The translations under genes and the position numbers were made by a program. Below the pieces are notes generated by a model. It made no database searches and was not told the DNA's origin. It was given only the letters and a program-made list of their open reading frames with translations. Source: Hysterangium stoloniferum (Eukaryota; Basidiomycota; Agaricomycetes; Hysterangiales; Hysterangiaceae). Taken from it: 64,000 nt of DNA. Location of the stretch: contig WHVD01000093.1 of NCBI GenBank assembly GCA_015178975.1, positions 280,061 through 344,060 of the forward strand. Direction: 5' to 3'. Shown piece after piece: positions 10,398-20,992 of this stretch; position 1 is the first letter of the stretch, and every line of letters starts with the position of its first letter.

Positions 10398-12604
10398 AGA
10401 ATCTATCTGAATCTATCTGAATCTATCTGAATCTACAAGAATCTATCTGAATCTACAAGAATCTATCTGAATCTACAAGAATCTATCTGAATCTACAAGA
10501 ATCTATCTGAATCTACAAGAATCTATCTGAATCTACAAGAATCTATCTGAATCTACAAGAATCTATCTGAATCTACAAGAATCTATCTGAATCTACAAGA
10601 ATCTATCTGAATCTACAAGAATCTATCTGAATCTACAAGAATCTACCTGAATCTAAAAGAATCTACCTGAATCTAAAAGAATCTACCTGAATCTAAAAGA
10701 ATCTATGTGAATCTAAAAGAATCTATGTGAATCTAAAAGAATCTATCTGAATCTAAAAGAATCTATCTGAATCTATGTGAATCTAAAAGAATCTATCTGA
10801 ATATATGTGAATCTAAAAGAATCTACCTGAATCTACCTGAATCTAAAAGAATCTATGTGAATCTAAAAGAATCTATCTGAATCTAAGAGAATCTAAAAGA
10901 ATCTATCTGAATCTATGTGAATCTAAAAGAATCTATCTGAATCTAAGAGAATCTAAAAGAATCTATCTGAATCTAAAAGAATCTATCTGAATCTAAAAGA
11001 ATCTATCTGAATCTAAAAGAATCTATCTGAATCTAAAAGAATCTATCTGAATCTAAAAGAATCTATCTGAATCTAAAAGAATCTATCTGAATCTAAAAGA
11101 ATCTATCTGAATCTAAAAGAATCTATCTGAATCTACAAGAATCTAAAAGAATCTAAAAGAATCTAAAAGAATCTACCTGAATCTAAAAGAATCTACCTGA
11201 ATCTAAAAGAATCTACCTGAATCTAAAAGAATCTATGTGAATCTATCTGAATCTACAAGAATCTACCTGAATCTAAAATAATCTATGTGAATCTAAAAGA
11301 ATCTAAAAGAATCTATGTGAATCTAAAAGAATCTATCTGAATCTAAAAGAATCTAAAAGAATCTATCTGAATCTATGTGAATTTAAAAGAATCTATCTGA
11401 ATCTACAAGAAACTACCTGAATCTAAAATAATCTATGTGAATCTAAAAGAATCTATCTGAATCTATGTGAATCTAAAGGAATCTATCTGAATCTAAAAGA
11501 ATCTAAAAGAATCTAAAAGAATCTATCTGAATCTATGTGAATCTAAAAGAATCTAACTGAATCTATGTGAATCTAAAAGAATCTACCTGAATCTAAAAGA
11601 ATCTACCTGAATCTAAAAGTATCTATGTGAATCTAAAAGAATCTATCTGAATCTAAGAGAATCTAAAAGAATCTATCTGAATCTACAAGAATCTACCTGA
11701 ATCTAAAATAATCTATGTGAATCTAAAAGAATCTATCTGAATCTATGTGAATCTAAGAGAATCTATCTGAATCTAAAAGAATCTACCTGAATCTACAAGA
11801 ATCTACCTGAATCTAAAATAATCTATCTGAATCTATGTGAATCTAAAAGAATCTATCTGAATCTATGTGAATCTAAAAGAATCTATCTGAATCTAAAAGA
11901 ATATATCTGAATCTAAAAGAATCTATCTGAATCTAAAAGAATCTAAAAGAATCTATCTGAATCTAAAAGAATCTATCTGAATCTAAAAGAATCTATCTGA
12001 ATCTAAAAGAATCTATCTGAATCTATGTGAATCTAAAAGAATCTAACAGAATCTATCTGAATCTAAAAGAATCTACCTGAATCTAAAAGAATCTACCTGA
12101 ATCTAAAAGAATCTATCTGAATCTAAAAGAATCTATCTGAATCTATGTGAATCTAAAAGAATGTATCTGAATCTAAGAGAATCTAAAAGAATCTATCTGA
12201 ATCTAAGAGAATCTAAAAGAATCTATCTGAATCTACAAGAATCTACCTGAATCTAAAATAATCTATCTGAATCTAAGAGAATCTATCTGAATCTAAAAGA
12301 ATCTATCTGAATCTACAAGAATCTACCTGAATCTAAAATAATCTACCTGAATCTAAAATAATCTATCTGAATCTATGTGAATCTAAAAGCATCTATCTGA
12401 ATCTATGTGAATCTAAAAGAATCTATCTGAATCTATGTGAATCTAAAAGAATCTATCTGAATCTATGTGAATCTAAAAGAATCTATCTGAATCTAACAGA
12501 ATCTATCTGAATCTATCTGAATCTATCTGAATCTATCTGAATCTCAAAGAATCTATCTGGATCTAAAAGAATCTATCTGAATCTAAAAGAATCTACCTGA
12601 ATCT
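10398..12604 (-). repeat. Right minisatellite arm: inverted 10-bp units
   Basis: About 220 units, the reverse complement of the left-arm unit (NNNNGAATCT; written here as ATCTATCTGA, ATCTACAAGA, ATCTAAAAGA, ATCTACCTGA, ATCTATGTGA). The same 10-bp phase continues across the centre. Unit order does not mirror the left arm: 10421-10640 is a homogeneous run alternating ATCTATCTGA with ATCTACAAGA, and 10960-11130 alternates ATCTATCTGA with ATCTAAAAGA. The arms have therefore expanded independently while the outer 709-bp repeats stayed matched. Confidence 0.95.
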
Positions 12605-14445
12605 AAAACAATCCTCTTAAATATTTGTGAATCCCACTGTACCATTCCAAACAATTGTGAATCATGCTCAATCAGGAAAAATCAGTTCAAGGTTTCTCAT
12701 CTTGAAAAACCTTTAAGAAACTCATGTGAAAATGTTAATTTCTTCAAGATTTCACCAACACATTTTTTGAATTTCCATAGTGTTTGTGGCCAAGGAAAAT
12801 CTTATTGAAATCTATAATTATTCAATGATTTCCCATATAATTAAATTGTCAATTTCATTATGGTTTTCCCCTTGACAAAACATTAACAAAACTTTGTCTT
12901 GGCACAAGATTTTCCTGGCAAAAAATTACAGTTTTCACCCAATTCCCTGAGCAGAAAAATTGAGTAGAAATATGTGGTTTTCAATTGATTTCTCTAGGCA
13001 AATTATTACAGTTTTCATAGAATTCTGTTGGGTGGAAAAACCCTAACAAAACCCAGGGTTTTTTAAGAATTTTCCTATTTAGAAAATCCACAGAAAATAG
13101 GCTATTTCCAACAATGTTTCCTTAGAATTTCCTGATCAACATTGTTAGGGTTTTCAGATACAATTTTTGTCCTCAGAAAAACCTACTAAAACTCAAGATT
13201 TTCAAACAGTTTTTCCAGTTCAAAGAATGCTTAGCAAATTTGGCCAAATAGCAAGATTTTCTGAAGGTTTTGCAACTCCAAAAATCTTGGGGTGCCTCCA
13301 GTGTTCCCAGCACCTGTGGCCTCGGTGGCCCCTGTGATCCCTACAGCACCCATGGCTTCCCCAGAACCCACAGCACCTCTGTCTATTTCTCTCATTAATG
13401 CTGCAGCATTCATTAGGGCTACAAAAATGGATGGATCCCAGGTGTTCACTATCAATTTGAAAATTGATGAAGCAACTGGACATTTTTTCAACTCTGGCAT
13501 CTGAGCAATCCGCTGATCTAGAAGGCATCCCCAAGAAATATCATGATTTCGTGGATGTTTTTAGTAAGTGTAAAGCTGACTGGCTTCCACCCCACAGAGA
13601 GTATGACTTAAAAATCGACCTCGAAGAAGGTGCCCAGCTACCCCTTGGACATACATATGTACTGTATCTACCCGCTGTCCTCCATGGAACTTTCTGCAAT
13701 CCGGGATTTCCTGGACAAACATTTGTCCATAGGTTTTATCAGACCCTTGAAGTCTCCTTTTGGAGCACCTGTTCTGTTTGTTAAGAAAAAGGATGGATCT
13801 CTTTGACTATGTGTTGATTTCAGAGGACTCAATGCTGTTACATGGAAGGATAAGTATCCACTCCCACTTATATCTGACCTGCTCGATGCTCCACAGAATG
13901 CCTGGATTTATACCAAGATAGACCTTAAACATGCCTACCACTTGGTCTGGATCTCCATGGGAGACAAGTGGAAAACCACTTTTAGGACCCAATATAGGGC
14001 TTTTGAGTGGTTGGTGATGCCCTTCAGGCTCACCAATGCTCCATCTGTTTTTCAATGTTTTATTAATGATATTTCTCTGACATGCTTGATGTATGCATCA
14101 TTGTTTATCTGGATGACATTCTTATCTACTCCAAGGATCCCATGGTACATCACAAACAGGTTCACAAAGTTCTCCAGAGACTCAGACAACATGGTTTATT
14201 CACAAATGGTAAAAAATGTACTTTGACATGGACTCTGTGGAATATCTAGGTTTCATAATGGGACCCAACAGACTCCATATGGATGAAGCCAAAGTACAAG
14301 TCATCAAAGATTGGCCAGAACCCAGAAAAGTCAATGATATACAGTCTTTCCTTGGCTTTGCCAATTTTTACTGACGGTTTATCCACAGATATTCCAAAAT
14401 CACAGTTCCCCTTAATTGTCTTACACACAAGGGCACTCTGTGGAA

Positions 14446-14882
14446 GGGCCACCTCAGTAGAGCCTGTGGTACTCACACTAGACCAACTAACAGAGGGATA
14501 TCCAGAGTATATTAGGTAGCTACTAGATACAGATAAGGACTACTCACCTAACAGAGGGATATCCAGAGTATATTAGGTAGCTACTAGATACAGATAAGGA
14601 CTACTCACCTAACAGAGGGATATCCAGAGAGAAAAGGATAAGGAGGCACCTCTGCTAGATGTTCCGAAACATGGGGGTGTCTAAAAATAGAATGACAGCT
14701 TACCCTCAATGGTCCATAACTATCTACTCTATCCTAGAATATTCCTAGAGGATGGAACAGTCCTCTGAAAAATGTGAGAAAAATATAGGAAACAATATAA
14801 AATAGCCTCTAAGGGTTAGTAAGTATAGACATAACAAAAATCAAGAGATAAGACATAGAATGTCCCCTTACACTCTGTGGAA
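14446..14882. mobile_element. 437-bp insertion in gypsy RNase H region, possible Mutator-type MITE
   Basis: The gypsy reading LTHKGTLW (to about 14443) resumes as LWNFDDKCQKAF at about 14876. The direct repeat CACTCTGTGGAA is present at 14434-14445 and again at 14871-14882, so a 437-bp piece was inserted with a target duplication of about 9-12 bp. That length fits Mutator-like elements. The ends, AAGGGCCAC and GTCCCCTT, are weakly inverted. It has no coding capacity and contains a 61-bp tandem repeat. Confidence 0.6.
14489..14629 (+). repeat. 61-bp tandem repeat, 2.3 copies
   Basis: The 61-bp unit starting AACAGAGGGATATCC begins at 14489, 14550 and 14611, the third copy being partial. The first two copies look identical, so the duplication is recent. 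It lies wholly inside the 437-bp insertion. Confidence 0.9.
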
Positions 14883-15380
14883 TTTTGATGATAAGTGTCA
14901 AAAAGCTTTCAATCTTTTAAAAAATTCGTTTTCATCAGCTCCAATCCTTTCACATTGGAAATTGGACTTTCCACTCTGACAGAGAAGTCCACCCCATGGC
15001 TTTTCTGTCCCAGACTTTCATCAGACCAGAGCTCAATTATGATGTTCATGACAAAGAACTCCTAGCAATTTTTACAGCCTTCAAATCTTGGAAACATTAT
15101 TTGGAGGGTGTGGGAATTCCAATTGACATTGTAACAGATCACAAAAACCTGGAATATTTTTCAACTATGAAACCTTTGACCCGCCAACAAGCCTATTGGT
15201 CTGAATACCTATCAGCCTTTAATATGATTATCTGTTTTCGACCTGGCCACCTTGGTAGCAAACCCAATGCTTTAACTAGATGATGGGATGTCTATCCTAA
15301 AGAGGGGAGCAACGACTATGCCACAGTAAACCCACACAACTTGAAACCCATTTTCATAAACCAGCAGCTTACCGCATCAG

Positions 15381-16220
15381 TGTTAGGATACACACACAGG
15401 CCGGGTTTCCAGAGAAACCCGCAGGATATCCGGTAGGACTTGGCTTCAGCTTATAGGCTGCACCCTTGCTAGATCGTGTTGTCCAATTTCAAACGGATGG
15501 ATGGGGATCCCGGGGAGTCCGGGCGGGGTTCGTGGGTCATAGGTCGTAAGTCGGAGGTCGTGGGTCGTAGGTCGGGGGTCATGGGTCGTAAGTCGAGTTA
15601 GTTGAGGGAGGTAGATGTGCCGGAGCCTGTGGGCTCTGACTAGTGCAAGCGATGTGAATCGAGTAAGGTTTTAGAGCGGAAAATATTATTAGATTACTGG
15701 GGGGAATCTAAGCTAATTTTCTGACTGGATTGTATGTACAACATCTGCCAGTTTATATAGACCATGGAGTGAATGACATACCAAATCCAGTAATGGCAAA
15801 ACGAAACTAACAAAACATGAAACGGGAATAGTAAACACCAAATTGGTGTTAGGAACGGAACGGAATGGAGTGGAGTCCAAATCGTGACAAAGCATAACCC
15901 ATAATGGGAAACGGAGCGGGAGCGGAGTCCTAAATCGTGACAGGTCATTTGACTAAAATGGGAACGGGGCTCGATTAGAGCAGTGACGGGATGCTAAGCG
16001 GGGTCCGGTGACTGGTGCGTGGGACGAAGATGGACATAGACAGAGACGGAGTCCAGGGGAAGTCCGGTGACTGATATGTGTCGTAATGAGGTCGAACGTA
16101 ACGAGTCTTGACGTGACGGAGTCCGGGCGGGAAATCCTATAAACAGACAATTGGTGCTTGTAGCGTGTGGGGGTGTACAGGTTAGTGCCCAGAGTCCGGC
16201 GGGATTGTCCGGTCGTAACA
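15381..16220 (-). mobile_element. Solo LTR, family A (840 bp, target duplication ATCAG)
   Basis: Starts TGTTAGGATAC and ends GGTCGTAACA, flanked on both sides by ATCAG (15376-15380, 16221-16225). It lies between the RNase H and integrase parts of the gypsy pol, antisense to it. CpG-rich and very similar to 21743-22630, so it is comparatively young. It carries the conserved box AGGACTTGGCTTCAGCTTAT at about 15436. A solo LTR forms by recombination between the two LTRs of a full element. Confidence 0.92.
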
Positions 16221-16407
16221 ATCAGTCCACATGACTTTTCTCATCCATCCCATCATCTGTGGAATTATCATTATGGATATTGAGAAACTACATCAAGATA
16301 TTCTATTAGCAATTCTGCTAGATCTGATAACCAAAGCACATCTTGACAATCCTGTGGACCCCAGTCAACCCTGGTGGTCTCTTGATCAGCATGGTTTCAT
16401 TAGACTT

Positions 16408-17130
16408 TGTTATGACTGTGTCGCAACCCTTCGCACGCCGACGGTCCCCGATGGAATACCCTTGTTATACGCCTTTGACAATACAAGATCTCGGAAGCCG
16501 TCGGTCCCCCGATGCTGACGTATGCTCTCCGGTCAATCAAACCCGACTACGCCTTTCTGTCTGGTTATGCTTTGATATGTCCCTTTCATCATGTTGATCC
16601 GTCTCATCTTATGTTCCACATATGTCTATCTATATTTGTAGTCCTTGAACTATTTCCTTTTATCGTAATTTCCATTCTCGGTTATCATCGGCCTCCGAAC
16701 TAATCATAAACTTCCTGTTCCTAGTCAAGCTTATTGTTAATGCCGTTTTCCGCCCTCCTCCCCATTAGTACTTTCTAGACGCCTGTTACTTGTATATGAA
16801 CTCGCTGTAATTGTAGTTACTAGGCAATCAGAATATCGACTCAGAATACCCTCATACGTCTGTAGCAGTCTCATACTAGAAGAATCCCCCTTCCGCCTTC
16901 GCATGCGCTCGCCCACTCTCGGCCCCGACCCCTTGGCCCGACACTTGACTTGTCCTTCAGTTCCAATCGGTATCTCGCCGAAAGGTTCTTCTTAGGATTT
17001 AGTCTTCGCCTGTCCGAAATTTAAGGACAACCTACGGATATTTGCGAGGGTGCAGCACATAAGCTGAAGCCAAGTCCTCCCGATCGGTCCCCGTCGGCCA
17101 CCGACATTAGTCAGTTTCTAGTTCTTAACA
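16408..17130 (+). mobile_element. Solo LTR, family B (723 bp, target duplication GACTT)
   Basis: Starts TGTTATGACTG and ends AGTTCTTAACA, with GACTT at 16403-16407 and 17131-17135. Further copies lie at 18375-20721 (interrupted) and 55592-56356. It has the conserved box TGCAGCACATAAGCTGAAGC at about 17051 and an initiator-like CAGAATATCGACTCAGA near 16830. No coding sequence. Inserted between RNase H and integrase of the gypsy element. Confidence 0.92.
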
Positions 17131-18374
17131 GACTTGACAATCACATATATGTACTGGACTCCGATGGCCTCCACCTCAGGATTCTCTAGTACAAACATGA
17201 CCATCCACTCTTGGGACATTTTGGGTTTTACAAGACTCTATCAATGATAAGAAGAGAATATACTTGGCCTGGACTCCGAGATTTCATTAAGCACTATTGT
17301 AAATCTTGCATTACTTGTCCACACTCTAAATCACAGCATCACAAGCCTTACAGCCTTCTGAAACAACTCCCAGTAATGGAACACCCATGGAATTCCATCT
17401 CTATGGATTTCATTGAACATCTACTGGACACTGAAGGCTTTTCTGCCATTCTAGTCATTGTTGACAGATTCTCAAAACAAGGTATTTTCATCCCTACACA
17501 TGATACCATCACATCCATGCAGCTAGCAGAACTTTTTATGATCAATGTATTTTCCAAGCATGGAGTTCCATCCCATGTACTGTAGCTTCTGATTGAGGAT
17601 CAGAGTTTGTATCTCACTTCTTAAGATCCCTTGGGAAATCCTTGGATATGAAATTACACTTCACATCCAGATAACACCCAGAAGGCAATGGACAAACTGA
17701 GTGTGTCAACCAGACATTGGAACAATATCTCCATGTATATTGCAACTATCAACAGGACAATTGGAAATCCCTGTTACCACTTGCAGAATTATGCACCCTC
17801 AGCCTACTGCCATTTCTCCATTCTTCACAAATAAAGGGTACAATCCAAATATTATGGTATACCCAGAACAGAATCTTGCCTCTGCCCATGCTCAAGAGTT
17901 CATCACGGACCTCCATGAGCTCCACAAGGAACTCCAGACTGCAATAAAATCCACTTAAGAGCAATATCAGCATTCAGTGGACAAAAGCCAGATTCCACCA
18001 CCTAACTTCAAAATTGGTGATCGCATTTTTGTCAAAGCTCAATTCTTCTGAAGTACCTGTCCATCAAAGAAACTTGCTGAAAAATATTTAGGTCTGTTTG
18101 AAATAATAGCACAAGTAAACCCCTGTATGGCACATGAGCTTTGCCACAATCTTTGGAACATTGAGATCCTCTGAGGAGATGGAATCAAGTCAGGATTCAA
18201 GCATGTTGAGTTTCTCATCCTTCATGACATGTCAGACCATCTTCTCCCAGAAGTATTTCATGACATCCAGTAGATCCATGTGTACAAAGGATTTTACATA
18301 TCTTTTTCAAACCATTTTGAGGATTCTGAAAATAAGTGAGATGAGTTCCTGCATGTATATAGATGCTGACCTGA

Positions 18375-20721
18375 TGTTACGACCATGTCGCAACCCAACG
18401 GTCCCCAAGGTTATCACCACCTATCAACGTTTCAAGTTATCGTTCAAGTCATTGCATTGGAAACCATCGGCCTCCCGATGCTGACGTATGCTTTCATGGT
18501 GATCAAACTCCATTTACGCCCCCATCAAAATATACTCGTACTATCTGGTTATACTCTGATACATCCCCTTATTATTATGATGATCCATTCTACTCTATGT
18601 TTCACATATGTCACGAATCAATTATTCTTCAATAAAGTCGAATAATATTCTACTAATCGAATTCGAAAGCCTCGTTCGACAAAGTATATATTCGCCCTGT
18701 CGATGAAGTAAGAGGCTATTACCAGTCGCAAGAACTCACGGAAGTATTTGTCAAAGAAGTTACGACAAGATAGATTACTAATATCACTAATATACAGATA
18801 TTTCGACTGACTTCCCTTGCTCCTTTCATAGCCCTTTTATGCTTTTCTTCATATCGTGATGACTATGTTATGAACTAATAATGAAATCATACATGACGTC
18901 AAAATGAGACATGTCGAAAGAGATTCGATATTGTTGAATATTCTTCAATTGTTTATTCGACTTTATTGAGTAAAATTCGATTCGTGACAGTGTTTTCTGA
19001 CTGCCAACTGTTGATGAAGCATAGGACACTCTGAGCACACACCACAAATCTAATTCATTTCACATCCCCTTCATCCATCATTCCCACAACCACATTATCT
19101 GGACTCATCATGTCAAGTGGTATTAGGACCCAATCAGCTGAAGCAATACAATCCTGAGATTGACTAGCGATCTGGCCATTACATTGTTCAAACCTACTTC
19201 GACAATCTTTGAGAAATCTGAATCTGATTCAAATGTCAATCATGACTTTATTGGAAAAGAGAAGCATGCTTCGATCTGGGCAAGTCAAATCATTATTTCC
19301 GAGAAGATTTACAAGAAATCAAAATCCGAGATCAAAATCCGAGAGTTTTCAATTCTTCTACCACATGATTATCTTCCAACTTCTTCTTTCCGACTTTTGA
19401 AGATTTTCCGACTTTCAACTGTTACTGATTTTGGAAGATTTCTGACTTTTAAATATTTCGATTTTTGAAGCTTTCAACTTTTTCAAAGATTTCAACTATT
19501 CCGAAAATTTTGACTATTTCGACTTTCAAAGATTTTTCGACTATTTGACTTTTTGACTTTCGACTTTCGAAGATTTCAAATTTTTCAAGATTTCCGATTT
19601 TCAAATATTTCCGACTATCGAAGATTTTCAACTTTCAAATATTTCTGACTTTTTGATTTTCTTGATCAAATTGATATTCAAGTGAAATCTGGGACTATCA
19701 ATTCAATCACAATTCGACCTTGTGGGCTCAGTCATAAAAGGGGAATACTGTCACGAACGTAGAAGCTCAAATTTTGATAACATTCAATATTATATTTCTT
19801 CAACATTCCTTCGACTTTCCGACTCGACTATTCTTCGACAATATCTTCGACAATCTCAAATATCTTCGACTTGACTCAGGTTGATGTCATTGATGATTTC
19901 ACTTTGATATCATATTATCATTATAGGTAAATGATATATAGTATATAAGGGCAATGATAGGAATGAAGGAAGTCAGTCAGAAAACCTGTATTATATTATA
20001 TTATTACTGTATTACATAATCGTCGAACTTTTCCGAGTCCTTCTTTGACTTATTTATTCGTGAGCCTCTGTGTCCTATCTTTGCCTCATGCTTTATCAAC
20101 AGGACGAATTAATACTTCGTCGAATGAGGCATCTTTATTCGATATTGTTGAATATTCTTCAATTGTTTATTCGACTTTATTGAGTAAAATTCAATTTGTG
20201 ACAACATATGTCTATATATACTTGTAACCCTCGGACTATTTCCTTTTCTCATAATCCCACTCTCGGTTATTTCACAGCCTCCGAACTAATCGTAACCTTC
20301 CTGTTCCTAGTCAAGCTTATTTGTCAATAATGTTTTCTGCTCTTCTCCTAGTTAGTATTTTCTAGACACCGAATACTTGTATATGAACCCACTGTAGTTG
20401 TAGTTACTAGGCAATCAGAATATCGACTCAGAATACCCTCATACATCTCTAGAAGTCTCATACTAAGTATTCCACCCTCCACCTTTGCATGTGCTCACCC
20501 ATTCTCAGTCCCTGACCCCTTGGCCTGACACTCGACTTATCCTTTGATCCCGATTGGTAACTCACCGAGAGGTACTCATCAGGACTAGTCTTCACCTGTC
20601 CAAAATTTAAGGACACCCAACAGATATTTGTGAGGGTGCAGCATATACATAAGCTGAAGCCAAGTCCTTCCGATCGGTCCCCATTGGCCTACCGACATTA
20701 GTCGGTTTTCAGTTCTTAACA
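18375..20721 (+). mobile_element. Solo LTR, family B, split by a nested element (target duplication CCTGA)
   Basis: LTR B sequence covers 18375-18608 and resumes at 20209 to the end CAGTTCTTAACA at 20721. CCTGA flanks it at 18370-18374 and 20722-20726. The intervening 18609-20203 is a separate insertion with its own duplication (ACATA). The reading before and after, spliced at the duplication, stays open for about 40 codons. Confidence 0.9.
18609..20203. mobile_element. Element C: 1.6-kb unit with inverted LTR-like ends (target duplication ACATA)
   Basis: Bounded by ACATA at 18604-18608 and 20204-20208. The left block 18609-18989 (TGTCACGAATC..GATTCGTGACA) and right block 19749-20203 (TGTCACGAACG..AATTTGTGACA) look like LTRs. 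Over most of their length the left block matches the reverse complement of the right block, while their last 65 bases match directly. The middle (18990-19748) is AT-rich, dominated by repeated GACTTTC/GATTTTCGA-like words from 19440 to 19660, and non-coding. It could be a non-autonomous (TRIM-like) element or two nested LTR copies rearranged by recombination. A related LTR, itself split, lies at 53204-54321. Confidence 0.65.
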
Positions 20722-20992
20722 CCTGAAAATGATATCTGGTATTGAGCTGCAATTTGGAGATAATTCTGAGATAGCATGGAAGATTGATGATAAACTGTTA
20801 ATGACAAAGCTACACTACAGTCAAACCCCTCTTATCCCATACCCCTTGGTTACAGCCCAAAGCTATGGGTTATGAGGGAGTATGGCATATGAGGGAGTCA
20901 CTAAAAAATAGGCTCCAAAAATCAGGGAAAAATCAGACAAAATTGGAAAAAATCACTATATGATATTTTGAGCTATTCTAAGAGGGTGTTCA

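Larger units (their letters stand above)
7682..13303. mobile_element. Non-coding palindromic CACTA-like (fold-back) element, 5.6 kb
   Basis: Begins CACTGGAGGCACC and ends GGTGCCTCCAGTG, flanked by the 3-bp repeat TTC (7679-7681 and 13304-13306). CACTA/CACTG ends with a 3-bp target duplication are the signature of the CACTA (CMC/EnSpm) superfamily. The terminal inverted repeats are 709 bp each (7682-8390 and 12595-13303), nearly identical and with no length difference. Between them lie two inverted arrays of 10-bp units meeting at about 10397/10398 (TCTAGA). No reading frame of any size exists, so it must be non-autonomous. Removing it and one TTC restores the gypsy pol frame exactly (MAF then PAPVAS). 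The superfamily assignment is inferred from the ends only. Confidence 0.8.
7223..18130 (+). pseudogene. pol: Gypsy pol: protease, RT, RNase H, integrase (disrupted)
   Basis: Protease: ALIDSGLTHCFLD near 7332, with the catalytic DSG. After the CACTA-like insertion pol resumes in the same frame at 13304. [17 protein letters not shown] near 13600, [15 protein letters not shown] near 14000, and [10 protein letters not shown] near 14105 with intact YLDD. RNase H: YDVHDKELLAIFTAF near 15040. Integrase: the H2C2-type end CKSCITC near 17305, first catalytic region SMDFIEHL and ILVIVDRFSKQ (17400-17470), then a frame-broken DDE core (17580-17800). KYLGLFEIIAQ near 18080 marks the start of the C-terminal region. 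The domain order RT-RH-IN defines Ty3/gypsy. Frame shifts and stops occur throughout. Confidence 0.85.
4713..18374 (+). mobile_element. Ty3/gypsy LTR retrotransposon, heavily interrupted
   Basis: A gypsy-type element read left to right: 5' LTR (family A, to 5883), gag, protease, reverse transcriptase, RNase H, integrase. It contains a CACTA-like element (7682-13303), a 437-bp insertion (about 14446-14882), a solo LTR A (15381-16220) and a solo LTR B (16408-17130), and is followed by another LTR B at 18375. Removing the insertions restores the expected domain order. No 3' LTR is seen in order, so the 3' end is approximate; sequence that looks continuous with its last part resumes at 20722-20815. 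All reading frames carry stops or shifts, so it is dead. Confidence 0.85.

Noticed and set aside
8381-12604. CRISPR-like repeat array
   Set aside because: Units are 10 bp without spacers and the arms are inverted copies; this is a minisatellite in a eukaryotic transposon.
5919-18130. A functional gypsy retrotransposon
   Set aside because: Gag has three stops, the zinc knuckle lacks its last Cys, pol is shifted and split by four insertions, and no 3' LTR is in place.
18609-20203. Standard LTR retrotransposon with direct LTRs
   Set aside because: Block alignment is mainly inverted and the interior is only about 760 bp of AT-rich non-coding DNA.
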